Assembly (NCBI GenBank): GCA_963576725.1
Contig: OY755241.1
Span: forward strand, 29,328,853 to 29,392,852
Reading direction: 5' to 3'
DNA length: 64,000 nucleotides
Source of the DNA: Azorinus chamasolen
Lineage: Eukaryota; Mollusca; Bivalvia; Cardiida; Solecurtidae
Shown: positions 54,514 to 63,912 of the stretch, one piece after another
How positions within the stretch are numbered: the stretch's first letter is position 1
Layout: each line of letters opens with the position of its first letter
Program-made: the position numbers and the translations under genes
Notes under the pieces: generated by a model
Database searches by the model: none
What the model was told of the DNA's origin: nothing
The model's input: the letters and a program-made list of their open reading frames with translations, nothing else

Positions 54514-55544
54514 TCAGCATATGTATACAGCTTCCAATAAGATAATGTTACGAGGCTGTTTTTCAATTTTCAGTAATCTGCCGTACATTACTCGAGTATA
54601 GTTAAAGCGAATTGGATTGTCGATTCTGTAGAGTGGTGGGCTTCTGTAATAACCACATAAGCTGTTCTGGTAGTCGAGTGAAGAAACATACCTCTCGACG
54701 CTCAGGACTAGCCCTTGCAACGGTTGGAACACTGGGGGGGGGGGGGGGGACGGGGGGGGAGTTGCGATTCCATATGCAAACAATCTGGATCTAGATGAAG
54801 GTCCAAACTGTTTGACAGAAGGATCATTGAGATCCCATCTATTCGACACCCTGACTGCAGTTTGGTAGACCAGCAGATTATAGCTTGACTTTTGATAATG
54901 TAATTGGAAAAAAAATGTCTAACTATAATTAAATTTTGCTCGAGGCTAAAGGTTAAACATTACACTCATGGACAATAAATGGGAACCGCCTCATACATGA
55001 TAAAAGTTCACTCTTATGATACAAATGTATAAAAAAAATGATTAAAGTACGTAGGTATAGTTTACTTTCATAGACTTAAGTTGTCACAGTTGATTAATTG
55101 TATATGTTTTTTTCCAAACCACGCGATCAGTGTACCAAACAGTCTGGATCCTGATGAGACGCCGAGTTACTCCTTGTCTCATATGGATCTAACTGTTTGC
55201 ATAGGTAATCACACACTCACTCGCAGTGACCTAAAAGTTGAAAATAATAGAAGGATGCCATGCTGGAGAATGGACGGAGTTTCTTTCTGGATATGTACAG
55301 TGCTTGAAATAGGAGACCATGGAACACAGACCTCCTGTATCTATGCGGTTCCATAACAGCACAGCGGAAACAGAGAAGTGGCTTTGGAAATATACCATCC
55401 ACCAGTGATTTCGAGTAGCCTTAGTGTGGGTACACGAACCACCTGACCAATAACCATATGTATTGCCGTCTATAGTTAGCTCCGCCCAACAAGTATAGGA
55501 TGTAGAACTCTGTGTCGCGACAGCAGTCGACAGAGGATTGACAT
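54514..55544 (-). pseudogene. Second copy of the fucolectin domain, decayed
   Basis: The exon-3 equivalent is 55544-55332 (acceptor TGCAG, AIDGNTDG replaced by TIDGNTYG, SCTHT, HWWMVYF, NRIDTG, donor GAG/GTCTGT, still phase 1). The exon-4 equivalent is about 54733-54514 (LQGLVLSV, CGYYRS, YGRLLKIEK, stop TGA). The exon-4 acceptor is replaced by a C/G homopolymer. NCTRV has become NYTRV and LCEV has become LLEA, so both partners of a conserved disulfide are gone. The intron is about 0.6 kb against 8.2 kb in the intact gene. Exons 1-2 are not found upstream. The exons might still be transcribed, but a stable lectin fold is unlikely. Confidence 0.8.
54734..54762. repeat. G-run at the lost splice acceptor
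   Basis: A run of 15 or more G with one C break, then eight G, just upstream (minus sense) of the decayed exon-4 equivalent. Possible assembly or length uncertainty. Confidence 0.7.
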
Positions 55545-55689
55545 CTGCAGGCAATTATAAGAATTATAGTCACTCGAAATTAATAATGCATCTACTAGAC
55601 TCAATCGGCCTCAGTGGGCACTAATATCAGGTCAGCTGTAATTGTTCATACAATATGAATATACAATATCTCTTATGGTAAACAATGAA

Positions 55690-55880
55690 TATAGCGCATA
55701 GACAATACAATAAAATACAATGCGATACAATACAAAAAACATAATATAATATAATATGAAAATATAAATTTAATACAGTATAAATAAAATATAATATGCA
55801 TTACAAACTACAAAATAATACAATAATATAAATAATATAGCAAATATAATGTAATTAACTGTATAATATGATGTGATATA
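55690..55880. repeat. AT-rich simple-sequence stretch
   Basis: Degenerate repeats of AATATAATAT and ATACAATACAA type. The unit-1 counterpart is near 24695-24770. It marks the right limit of the recognisable duplication. Confidence 0.7.
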
Positions 55881-55915
55881 ATACAATTGTACAGAACTGT
55901 ATGTATATGTACGTA

Positions 55916-56682
55916 TACTGACTAACTAGATAGAAAAGCTCTTTACAGTTGATTTTGTTTCAATGTATCTTGATATGGAGGTATAAGGCCGCACCAGCCC
56001 CGGTGTTACATTAAATTTTGACCCTGTTGAAAAAGGACCCGTCGGGTTTTATTTGGTTAACTCTCAATCTTATCTGGATCGAATCTGCTTGACATTATAG
56101 TCATTATCCAGTACATGTAATTGGTACAATAGAGTTATTTTCTGTGAAAAATAAAGTTGCTCCAAAGATGTTTAAATGCATATAATATGAATATCTAGAC
56201 ATTCTAGTAACCATCTGAAAAGTTTGACTCACACCATTTTTAACATCTAAGAGCAATTTCGATTTCGGAATACATTTACGGATTCTAAATCCCCCGCCGC
56301 AAAACGGGGAGAGGGTTATGGGAATGCTCTTCGTCTGCCCGTCATTCATTCTGTCTGTCCGCCCGACACACTTTCGTGCCCTTCCCATATTTCCCAAACC
56401 TTTGAAACACACGCACGCACGCACACATACACTTTAATTGTCAAAAGGACACTCCGCGATGGTTGATTTTATTATCATAATTATAGTAAAACTGAATATA
56501 TTATTTCTAAGTTGAGCCAAATATTTTGTAAGTTCATTTCACTTTCCCCGGGGAAGAGGGGGGGGGGGGGGGGGGGCGCTTACACGTAGAGCATGTCATT
56601 ATGGTTAATATAGAGCATTAACACAGCGACAATGTAGAGCATGTGCTAAATCTGTATAAATCTACTTAATTAATATAAAAGT
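55916..56682. other. Unassigned, with a hairpin-element fragment
   Basis: 56280-56420 carries CCCCGCCGCAAAACGGGG and CTGTCTGTCCGCCCG, like the left ends of the tandem-core elements but with no core. A long G run is at 56560-56576. A 106-codon minus frame across 56424-56104 is a translation of this repeat. Confidence 0.45.
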
Positions 56683-56870
56683 ACAGAAATGAGTTATGCA
56701 GGAAACACTACATATAGAACAAACAGTCGCCCGAACAGCAACACAAGGAAACAGCAAATGTACATAACTATAAAAACAATAAGAGACGCACAAAGACAAA
56801 ATAAACATACAATAGGGGGAAGATGGAAGTACCGCCTTGGAACGGTCAGTGACAAAAGTCACTGGGAAAA
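56683..56870 (-). repeat. Family G repeat
   Basis: Reverse copy from TATGCAGGAAACACTACAT through GGAAGTACCGCCTTGGAAC to CAGTGACAAAAGTCACTGG, truncated before the ACCGGTTTA part. Confidence 0.75.
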
Positions 56871-56919
56871 AATCACTATACTAATCTGATTGTTGGTAGA
56901 ATTAAGAAAGATAGACCGA

Positions 56920-57040
56920 ATGTCAAACAGCGTTGAGGGGGACGAACGCCGAGTTACTCGGTGTCTCATGCGGATCCAATCTGTTTGCATATGGCATTAG
57001 GTCGCGATTGGCAGGGTAATGGTTAATATTCGCTCGCTAT
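56920..57040. mobile_element. Family A remnant
   Basis: GAACGCCGAGTTACTCGG and GTCTCATGCGGATCC form half of a family A hairpin, followed by AATGGTTAATATTCGC. The left arm is mostly gone. Confidence 0.45.
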
Positions 57041-57309
57041 GCAGTGCAGCAAAACCCCGTATTTAGGTTAACATTTATTTTATTCCTTATTTTCTTGGAA
57101 TTGCCCCATTTCTTTTCTTGTTCTTGCAAAATATATACGGGTTTATTGTCGATACTACATATATTAGGTTACCGGTATATAGCCGTTTCAACATTTCGTG
57201 GCACCCGACTTTTCAATGACGGAGCCGTCCGACTGCTTTTTTCACCCCACCTGAACACACACCTACAATTCAATCGAAACGTCTTCATAATTGTGAAAAC
57301 ATCTGAACT

Positions 57310-57625
57310 TTGAGACAAGTTAGGACGTCCGTAAACCGATTTAAACTCCCAGTGGTGATTTTGCTACTGACCGTGCCAGAGCGGTACTCTCTTTGTCACC
57401 CTTACTTTTGTTTGTCTTGTGTCTTTGTACTTATGCTTTTGTTCATGTATGGAATGTTTATCTCTAGTACTTGTGTGTTTGTTAATATTTACTATGTTCA
57501 TCTCGTGTATGTGCGTGTGCTTGGGTGTGTAGTTTTGTGTGCGTGTGTGTCATGCTATCTATCGATGTTTTGTGGTGGTTGCGTCTTGTATGTGGCTTTG
57601 CCTGCTCGACTTTTCTACTTTTTAA
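57310..57625 (+). repeat. Family G repeat, second subtype
   Basis: GGACGTCCGTAAACCG, CTACTGACCGTGCCAGAGCG and the ending GCTCGACTTTTCTACTTTTT. It lies directly before a first-subtype copy. Confidence 0.75.
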
Positions 57626-57626
57626 T

Positions 57627-58075
57627 TGTTTTTGTCGTACCCTTTATTACTTTTCTACAGTTACTCTGTTTGCAGCTCAATAATTGAGTACACTAGCGAT
57701 AGGTGGATACAGTATGTTCATTTAAATGTTTTCGTTATATATGCACTTTACCACTGTATTTGCCATTACGGTTGTTGTAGTTTAGTCGGAGAGGGGATAC
57801 GTTTATTTACACTGATTGTCTTTTAGGGTGGAGATGTAATAAGTGTGAGGTTGGGCGCCCGAAAACCGGTTTAACTCCCCCCCCGCCCAGTGACTTTTGT
57901 CACTGACCGTTCCAATGCGGTACTTCCATCTTCCCCCTATTTTATGTTTGTTTTGTCTTTGTGCGTCTCTTGATGTTTTTATAGTTAAGTACATATGCTG
58001 TTCCATTGTGTTGCTGTTCGGGCGCTGTATGTTCTGTATGTAGTGTTTCCTGCCTGACTCAATTTTGTACTTTTA
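57627..58075 (+). repeat. Family G repeat, long form
   Basis: TTTGTCGTACCCTTTATTAC through GTCGGAGAGGGGATACG to GGTTGGGCGCCCGAAAACC, CCGTTCCAATGCGGTAC and CTGACTCAATTTTGTAC. About 450 bp, collinear with 14205-14667. This is probably the full unit. Confidence 0.8.
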
Positions 58076-58238
58076 TATAGCGCGTTTCATTGCAAATTCT
58101 AGCTCTTGTACAACTACAAAAGTGTCAATACGTTTGACTTCATGCCTAACGAAGATAAAAAAAAACATGTAAAATTCTATTATGAAAATTCTGGAATAAA
58201 TCTCTTCTGGTCTATCAAAAACTCTTCATTGGAAAGAA

Positions 58239-58930
58239 CTCAAATTGAATAAAGCTAACCCTTCCGACACTTATGCAACTTTTCTTGATCTAGACCTTAA
58301 AATTGACAATGGAATGATTTCTTCTAAAGTTACGACAAAAGAGACGATTTTGATTTTGATATTGTAAATGTCCCTCATATTAACGGAGATGTTCAATCTT
58401 ACGGGGATTAAATATCTTATTCGTTTCGCTAGAGTTTGTTCTTCTGTTGACGATTTTATCTCGTAAATCTCATTTTAACTTAAAACTGCTTAACCCTTTC
58501 CTCATAGAAACGTGTTTTCACGCATTTGCAAACAGAGTAGACCTAGATCAGACGGCTCCTAGAGGAGTCGTCTGATCAGGTTCTACTCTGTTTGCTTATA
58601 GAATTTGATAGTTCTGTTTCTTTGCTTTCTAAAATGCCTACAATGGTCCACCTTGCATATTTCTCTATAACTATTTTGTTAATGAATATTCATTAGGTAT
58701 TGAAATTTGAAATAAACATAGAACAGGGAAAGGGTTAAGCAATGATATACGAGATACCATAGATACCAGAAACAAAGAACAACATTCTCTAAATTTTATT
58801 ATCGAAATTTCTTTCTCTCTCATTGGAAAGTACGATTGTAATCTTAAGGCGCTTCTTTCACATCCTGAATTATTTAGTGATGTGATTTACAAACTTCGTA
58901 AAAGTATTGGACATAAAAGGAGGACGTCGG
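58239..58930 (+). pseudogene. Reverse-transcriptase C-terminal fossil, split by a MITE
   Basis: Reading across frames gives LNKANPSDTYATFLDLDLKI (58245-58305), then after a one-base loss near 58334 YDKRDDFDFDIVNVPHI, and ARVCSSVDDF. After the family B MITE (58490-58738) it continues with KALLSHPELFSDVIYKLRKS and IGHKR. This pattern is familiar from invertebrate retroelement reverse transcriptases. I do not assign the clade (Penelope-like or another). Confidence 0.7.
58490..58738. mobile_element. Family B TTAA MITE inside a reverse-transcriptase fossil
   Basis: TTAACCCTTTCCTCATAG to CAGGGAAAGGGTTAA, with TTAA at both ends. Hairpin CAGACGGCTCCTAGAGGAG. The palindrome ATGAATATTCATT lies in the right part. 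Confidence 0.9.
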
Positions 58931-58959
58931 ATCTTGTTTTTGTTACGTCATATTTCTTT

Positions 58960-59215
58960 TCCACAAATACTCTGATTGCAGCTCAATCATTGAATACCGG
59001 TTTAAACCCCCCAGTGACTACTGTCACTGACCGTTCCAAGGCGGTACTTCCATCTTCTCCCATTGTTTGTTTTGTCTTTGTGCGTCTGTTTGTGTTTTGG
59101 TAATTATGTACATTTGTTGTTTTTTTGTTGTGGTGTTGTTCGGGTGGTTGTTTGTTTTGTATGTGGTGTTTTCTGCATGCCTCATATTTGTACTTTTTAA
59201 ACACATTTATATCAA
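58960..59215 (+). repeat. Family G repeat
   Basis: TGATTGCAGCTCAATCATTG joins directly to ACCGGTTTAAACCCCC, so the middle of the long form is deleted. It then reads CCGTTCCAAGGCGGTAC to CATGCCTCATATTTGTAC. Confidence 0.75.
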
Positions 59216-59509
59216 CGAGAATTTGCAAATAGTGTAGACCCTAGTGAAAATGTCTTTAGCCGAGAATTGATATTGATCTAACTATTCGCCTAAGTTATGA
59301 TTATTTGGATTATTAGGAGGGGGATGAGTAAAGCAGAGTTATCTCTAAAGGGGATTGTAGCCTTAAACATTTAGCTTGCTTAGGTGAATGTTTGCACATT
59401 TCTTTAAATCACCATTTTCATAACAGAAGGTATATTAGCATTGTCAGATCGTCAAAACTGTTAGATGCTGATATGATGCTGAAATACCTCTGTAAAGATT
59501 ATTACATAT

Positions 59510-59745
59510 TCTCTAGCAACAGGCTAAATGTTATCCAATTTCTTTTGCTAGCAGCAGACTAAAGGTTATTACTTTATATCTAATAGACTAAATGGTATGC
59601 AATTTCTCTAGCAACAGGCTAAAGGTTATCATATTTCTGTTACTGCAGTGTAAAGGTTATTACAATTTGTCTAACAGCAGACAATGTTATTAGCATTTGT
59701 CTAGCTGCAGACTAAAGATTAATATAATTTGTCTAGGAGCCAGTT
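59510..59745. repeat. Tandem array of a family A terminus-like motif
   Basis: About seven units of 33-40 bp of the form CTAGCAACAGGCTAAATG or AGCAGACTAAAGGTTATTAC. The motif equals the family A right terminus (CAGCAGGCTAAATGTTA). Confidence 0.75.
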
Positions 59746-59826
59746 TCGGGGTTTCACTGTATTTAAACGTAGGTTTGGAATTTTTTTTGAGAAACTATTT
59801 AATGTTCTTCTTTCATATTTCTGGGT

Positions 59827-59990
59827 CCATGCTTATAAAGCTTTTAGTTGAGTCTGAGTTTCGTTCTCAGGCATTTGATTGGTCAGATTTGAGTTCTCAA
59901 GCTTTTGATTGGTCAGATTTGAGCCTCAAATCTGACCAATCAAATGCTTGAGAACGTTCTCAGACTCAACTAAAAGTTTTTTAAGCATGG
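59827..59990. mobile_element. Family J palindromic element with CCAAT boxes
   Basis: A 164-bp hairpin. CCATGCTTATAAAGCTTTTA at the left pairs with TAAAAGTTTTTTAAGCATGG at the right. Inside are three copies of GATTGGTCAG or its complement and a perfect central palindrome (CAGATTTGAGCCTCAAATCTG). A related copy is at 18198-18325. Confidence 0.85.
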
Positions 59991-60192
59991 ACCAGGAGGA
60001 TATTCTAAAGGATATAAAGTACAATCTCTTACTTACCCAGTCTCGAGTTTGTAAACATTTTAGACCCGGGTGGGGTGGTGTCTCATTAAAACCGTTATAG
60101 CCGTTTCATACACGGGCTATCTATTAGAGAAATCATACACTAGTGTTTATGAATTTCAATACGAAGGCAAACCTAGGTTTGAGTAGTTGCTA

Positions 60193-60434
60193 TTAACCCT
60201 TCGCTTGCTATTCACGTCAATATACCTACCTGTAAATAGTGAAGACCCAGATGAGACAGCTACTGCAGGGGTCTGGGTCTGCACTATTTACAAGTTGATT
60301 GTGCAACAAGTGAACTCCACAGCAGTGATTGCATAGCGAAATACTAGTACACAGTGAAGATATATGGAATTATACAACAGGGCATGGGTAAAGAAGGAGA
60401 AATGTATTTTAAAATTCAGTAAGAGAAGGGTTAA
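60193..60434. mobile_element. Family C TTAA MITE
   Basis: TTAACCCTTCGCTTGC to AGAGAAGGGTTAA, TTAA on both sides. The hairpin loop is shortened (GACAGCTACTGCAGGGG). The minus frame across it is a repeat translation. Confidence 0.88.
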
Positions 60435-60747
60435 CCAGATGTCTGATGATGAGATGTATATAGTTAATTGTACAAGATTCAAAATAAATCGGTACAAAAT
60501 TGTTCCAAATCAAGGTCAGACTGGAAGATACATGAACAAATAACCACCCTTTACGATTAGTTCTATATTTTCTATATCCAATACCAAATCGTTAAGACAA
60601 ACAGATATAATTCATCAGAGACAGTCATGTCTAATAACGAGATTCAGTAAAGCACACAATATCTAAATCAATGTAGTTGTCCCTGGTGAAATCGAATTTA
60701 TGTTTGATATTCCTTATGTTACTATATAAAGGGAGCAACAAGATTCA

Positions 60748-60782
<35 letters not shown>

Positions 60783-61130
60783 ACTCTCGCTCTCTCTCAA
60801 TAAAGCCTGGTCCACAACTAGATTTAGTCATCCGATTTTTTTCCTTAGAAAGAACTAAAATAAACGGAAAAGGGAATAAGAAACAAGAGAAAATAAAAAA
60901 CAAACAAATTAATGCAACACAATGAAATAATGTATGTTGAAACAGCAGATGAAATGTTGCATGGAAAATATGGAATCTAACAAATATCATTTAAGTATAC
61001 TATCGGGAATGATAAAAAAATAAACAGCTTTAGGAAATATGCTTATTACTTGTGAGTTTTGTTCACAGGACATGCCACCAGAAATAAACATCTTAAAACT
61101 CAGATATTATTTACGTTATATCTATTATGT
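60435..61130. other. Unassigned, with a CT microsatellite
   Basis: 60748-60798 is a CT/CTAT simple repeat followed by CAATAAAGCCTGGTCC, perhaps a retroelement end. Nothing else recognised. Confidence 0.5.
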
Positions 61131-61250
61131 ATTAGTTAGTGTCTATTAAGTGTGGATTTAATTATTTTAAATGCCGAAGCGCAGCGAGCGTTAGTGATCG
61201 AGCAAGGCATTTAAAGTCATTAAATTCGCACTTAATAGACACTTACTGAT
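61131..61250. repeat. Inverted repeat, arms about 43 bp
   Basis: ATTAGTTAGTGTCTATTAAG at 61131 faces CTTAATAGACACTTACTGAT near 61230, with ATGCC and GGCAT at the inner ends around GAAGCGCAGCGAGCG. Probably a small foldback element. Confidence 0.75.
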
Positions 61251-61688
61251 ATAGTGTTTAGCCTAGTTTTTGGACAGGATGTAAAGTGAGCGGAGTGAAG
61301 CTGGAATACTAGGGACAACAGCATAAACCGTGTGTTGAAAAAATATATTTATATTATGTTGCTTGAACATTTTGAAGGTATGACAAAACATGGAATAAAA
61401 TGTTTACACTAGTATATTATAACCCCTGTAGTACATCATACGTAGGTTACCAATCCGCATGTAAAAGTGTATCCGTTTGTAATAACAACGGTGAACTCAA
61501 ATAATTATTCCCAACGAAATTCATGCATGAAATGTATGATTTTTCTTGACGTTATTACAGGTAATTGTACTGAAAGTGTGGTTCTGTTGGAAAATGGATC
61601 TTGTTGCAATTAAAACAAAGCAGACCCAGAACAGACATCGCACAAAAGAATAAGTGTCTGATCAGGATCCAATATATGTATATAGTGT

Positions 61689-62446
61689 ATATGTTCTGCG
61701 CATTATTGGAATACAGACAATTCTAGAATTGCCTTGCGCGTTTTAGGAATTCCAATAATGGCGGACCATTCCAGAATTGCCCTGCGCGATTCTAGAATCG
61801 CGCAAAGCAAAATTACATTAGGCTCTATGATTAGCATTGTTGTTATGATCTACTATTGTTCGGAGAGAAAAAAAGAGAATTTGATGCGGGTACACTTAAG
61901 TCTTTGTTTTTCTAAAATATGTTTTTTGTGGTCATTATTACCTTATTATTTGTGGTATTTATTGTTTTTTAATCTACTGTTCGACGAGAAAAACAGTTGG
62001 ATGCGGGTACCCTTGATTTTTACTAAAGGCGGTGTAATTTGTGTGAAATACTGTTTCACATATCAATCGGCATGACTTGAATGAAGTCGATAATGATTTC
62101 TAATAAACACGAGATTAAAGAATATACTAACAACCATTGTTTTTTCAATGTCATGGATTTTCTGCGACGATTTTACATTAGGCTTTCAGTATTCTACTGG
62201 AATTTGTCTGAGAGTCGTACAGTACAATTCATATACATGTAGGTGATAAATAAAATAGATTATGATTGAAGATCTATAAATGTATGTAAATGGAGAATTC
62301 CATCTTTGTCCACTATTCAAAAAAACATTCTAGAATTGCCCTGTGCGTTTTAGAAATTCCAATATTGTCCGCCATTATTGGAATTCCTAAAACGCGCAGG
62401 GCAATTCTAGAATTGTCCATATTCCAATAATGCGCAGAACATATAT
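61689..62446. mobile_element. Foldback element with long inverted ends
   Basis: About 75 bp at 61689-61764 (ATATGTTCTGCGCATTATTG inward) is repeated inverted at 62369-62446. Each end contains ATTCTAGAATTGCC and GCGCGTTTTAGGAATTCC, themselves partly palindromic, and further inverted copies lie at 61765-61800 and 62325-62368. The 113-codon plus frame inside (61734-62075) has no known domain. Confidence 0.8.
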
Positions 62447-62617
62447 ACTTTCATACTGAGTGGACTCTATCATTAAACAATAATGGACCATTCCACTGTG
62501 AAAACTTAGCATTCAAAATATCAAATACTATATTACTGTTGTTTTGTTAAAAATCCATACCTACATATATTAAATCACCTTGGTTAGGAAGGGGATATGG
62601 CATTGAAGGTTTTTCTA

Positions 62618-62832
62618 ACCTTTAGCCTGCTATGGGCGGATGAGTGAATACCTATGCAAACAGTTTGGATCCAGATGAGACGCCGAGTAACTCGGCGTCT
62701 AAGAAGGATCAAAACTGGTTGACACCCTGATTGAATTTTGGTAGACAAATTGACTATATATAGCTTGAATTTTGAAAATGAAGTAGATGAAAAAGTCTGT
62801 AAAAAATATTTTGCTCAGCGGGCTAAATGTCA
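62618..62832. mobile_element. Family A MITE, full-length copy
   Basis: TTTAGCCTGCTATGGGCGG to CAGCGGGCTAAATGTCAA. Hairpin CCAGATGAGACGCCGAGTAA and complement. Collinear with 297-510 over its whole length. Confidence 0.85.
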
Positions 62833-62991
62833 ATGGAGTGTAGATATATAACAGTACTAAAGTACACCCTCCAGTTATCCTGCTTACACACGAGACATGA
62901 CTTGACGAAACCAGCCTTAATATCATACTGACAGTGTATACCCGGATTGACAGTGTATACCCGGATTAAACTCGTTGTCATCTACACAACC

Positions 62992-63361
62992 AGATGCGGA
63001 TCCAGGATTTCAGATTAGGGGAGGGGGGGGGGGTTGTTTTGGAAGGGGGGGGGGGGGCTTGATTTTATGTTTGATGACATAAATAAATAGTGTGTTTGTA
63101 ATACATGTTGAAAAAGAGCTGTGTTAAAGGCAGGTGGCTGCTTAAAGCAAGGTGAAAGTAAAACAGAACGCTCCTATGGGAGCGTTCTGTTTTACTTTCA
63201 CCTTGCTTTAAGCAGCTACCTGCTCTAAATACCAACTAATTAACGCAATTTAGTGGTCGTTATAGAGAGATTTTACTGTATATTGATATGAAATATTACT
63301 AAAAATGTTTTGGCAATTTTAGGGGGGGGGGGGTTACGCCCCTCTAAATCCGCGCCTGACA
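62992..63361. mobile_element. MITE with GCGGATCCAGGATTT ends, containing a nested family E MITE
   Basis: Left CAGATGCGGATCCAGGATTT and right CTCTAAATCCGCGCCTG are rough inverses. G-rich runs lie just inside both ends (63016-63052, 63323-63334). A family E element (63119-63278) has inserted in the middle. hAT-like by end sequence only; flanks share just ACAAC. Confidence 0.65.
63119..63278. mobile_element. Family E MITE, left end missing
   Basis: From TGTTAAAGGCAGGTGGCTG to GTTATAGAGAGATTTTACTG followed by TA. The central hairpin GAACGCTCCTATGGGAGCG is intact with long arms. The first part (CAGTAAAACCTC...) is absent. Confidence 0.8.
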
Positions 63362-63683
63362 ACATCTAATAAGTAGTAATACGGTTGTAGTTAGGTAAAG
63401 TTAGGTTAGATACTGGTGTGTATCAAACATGGCAGATCAAAATTTATATGTCTCGTTGGAGACGAGTCAGCGAATTTGGGTCTAGACTGTTTGACCGCCA
63501 CTTAGGATAGTTTTGTCTTTGTTTGGCTAATATCATTTACATCTACACAGATAAATTCTAGATAATCTAAGATGAAGAGAAAGTATCATCTAAGACATGT
63601 GTGTATTGATTATGTATTGTAAAATCTAATTTGAACGACAATGAACTTGTCAAATACATGACTCGTAACAAGCAGGTGGTTGC

Positions 63684-63905
63684 TTAACCCTTTCATTCAT
63701 ATAAACGTCTTTCACGCATTTGCAAACAGAGTAGACTCAGATCAGACGACTATTGTAGGAGCCGTCTGATCAAGTTCTATTAATTGTTTGCTTATGGCAT
63801 CATGTACTACAGCAAAATGCTTCCTTGAAAAGATTACCTTATAAACATTCAGCTAATAAATATTCATGATGTATATATACATTCCATTGTAGGAGTTTCA
63901 CGTAT
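63684..63905. mobile_element. Family B TTAA MITE, right end degraded
   Basis: CTTAACCCTTTCATTC, TTGCAAACAGAGTAGACTC and hairpin around CAGACGACTATTGTAGGAGC, then AATATTCATGATG. The right GGGTTAA is not recognisable. Confidence 0.65.
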
Positions 63906-63912
63906 ATGTACA

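Larger units (their letters stand above)
46110..55915. repeat. Segmental duplication, unit 2
   Basis: Direct-orientation counterpart of unit 1 (see 3235-24790). It lacks the MITEs at 3255, 7282, 8740 and 9579, the tandem-core element at 3521 and the large array at 19777. It has its own insertions: family H pairs, family G, a family B MITE and the 4.46-kb LINE. Lectin exons 1 and 2 are not found between 55545 and 64000. Confidence 0.85.
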
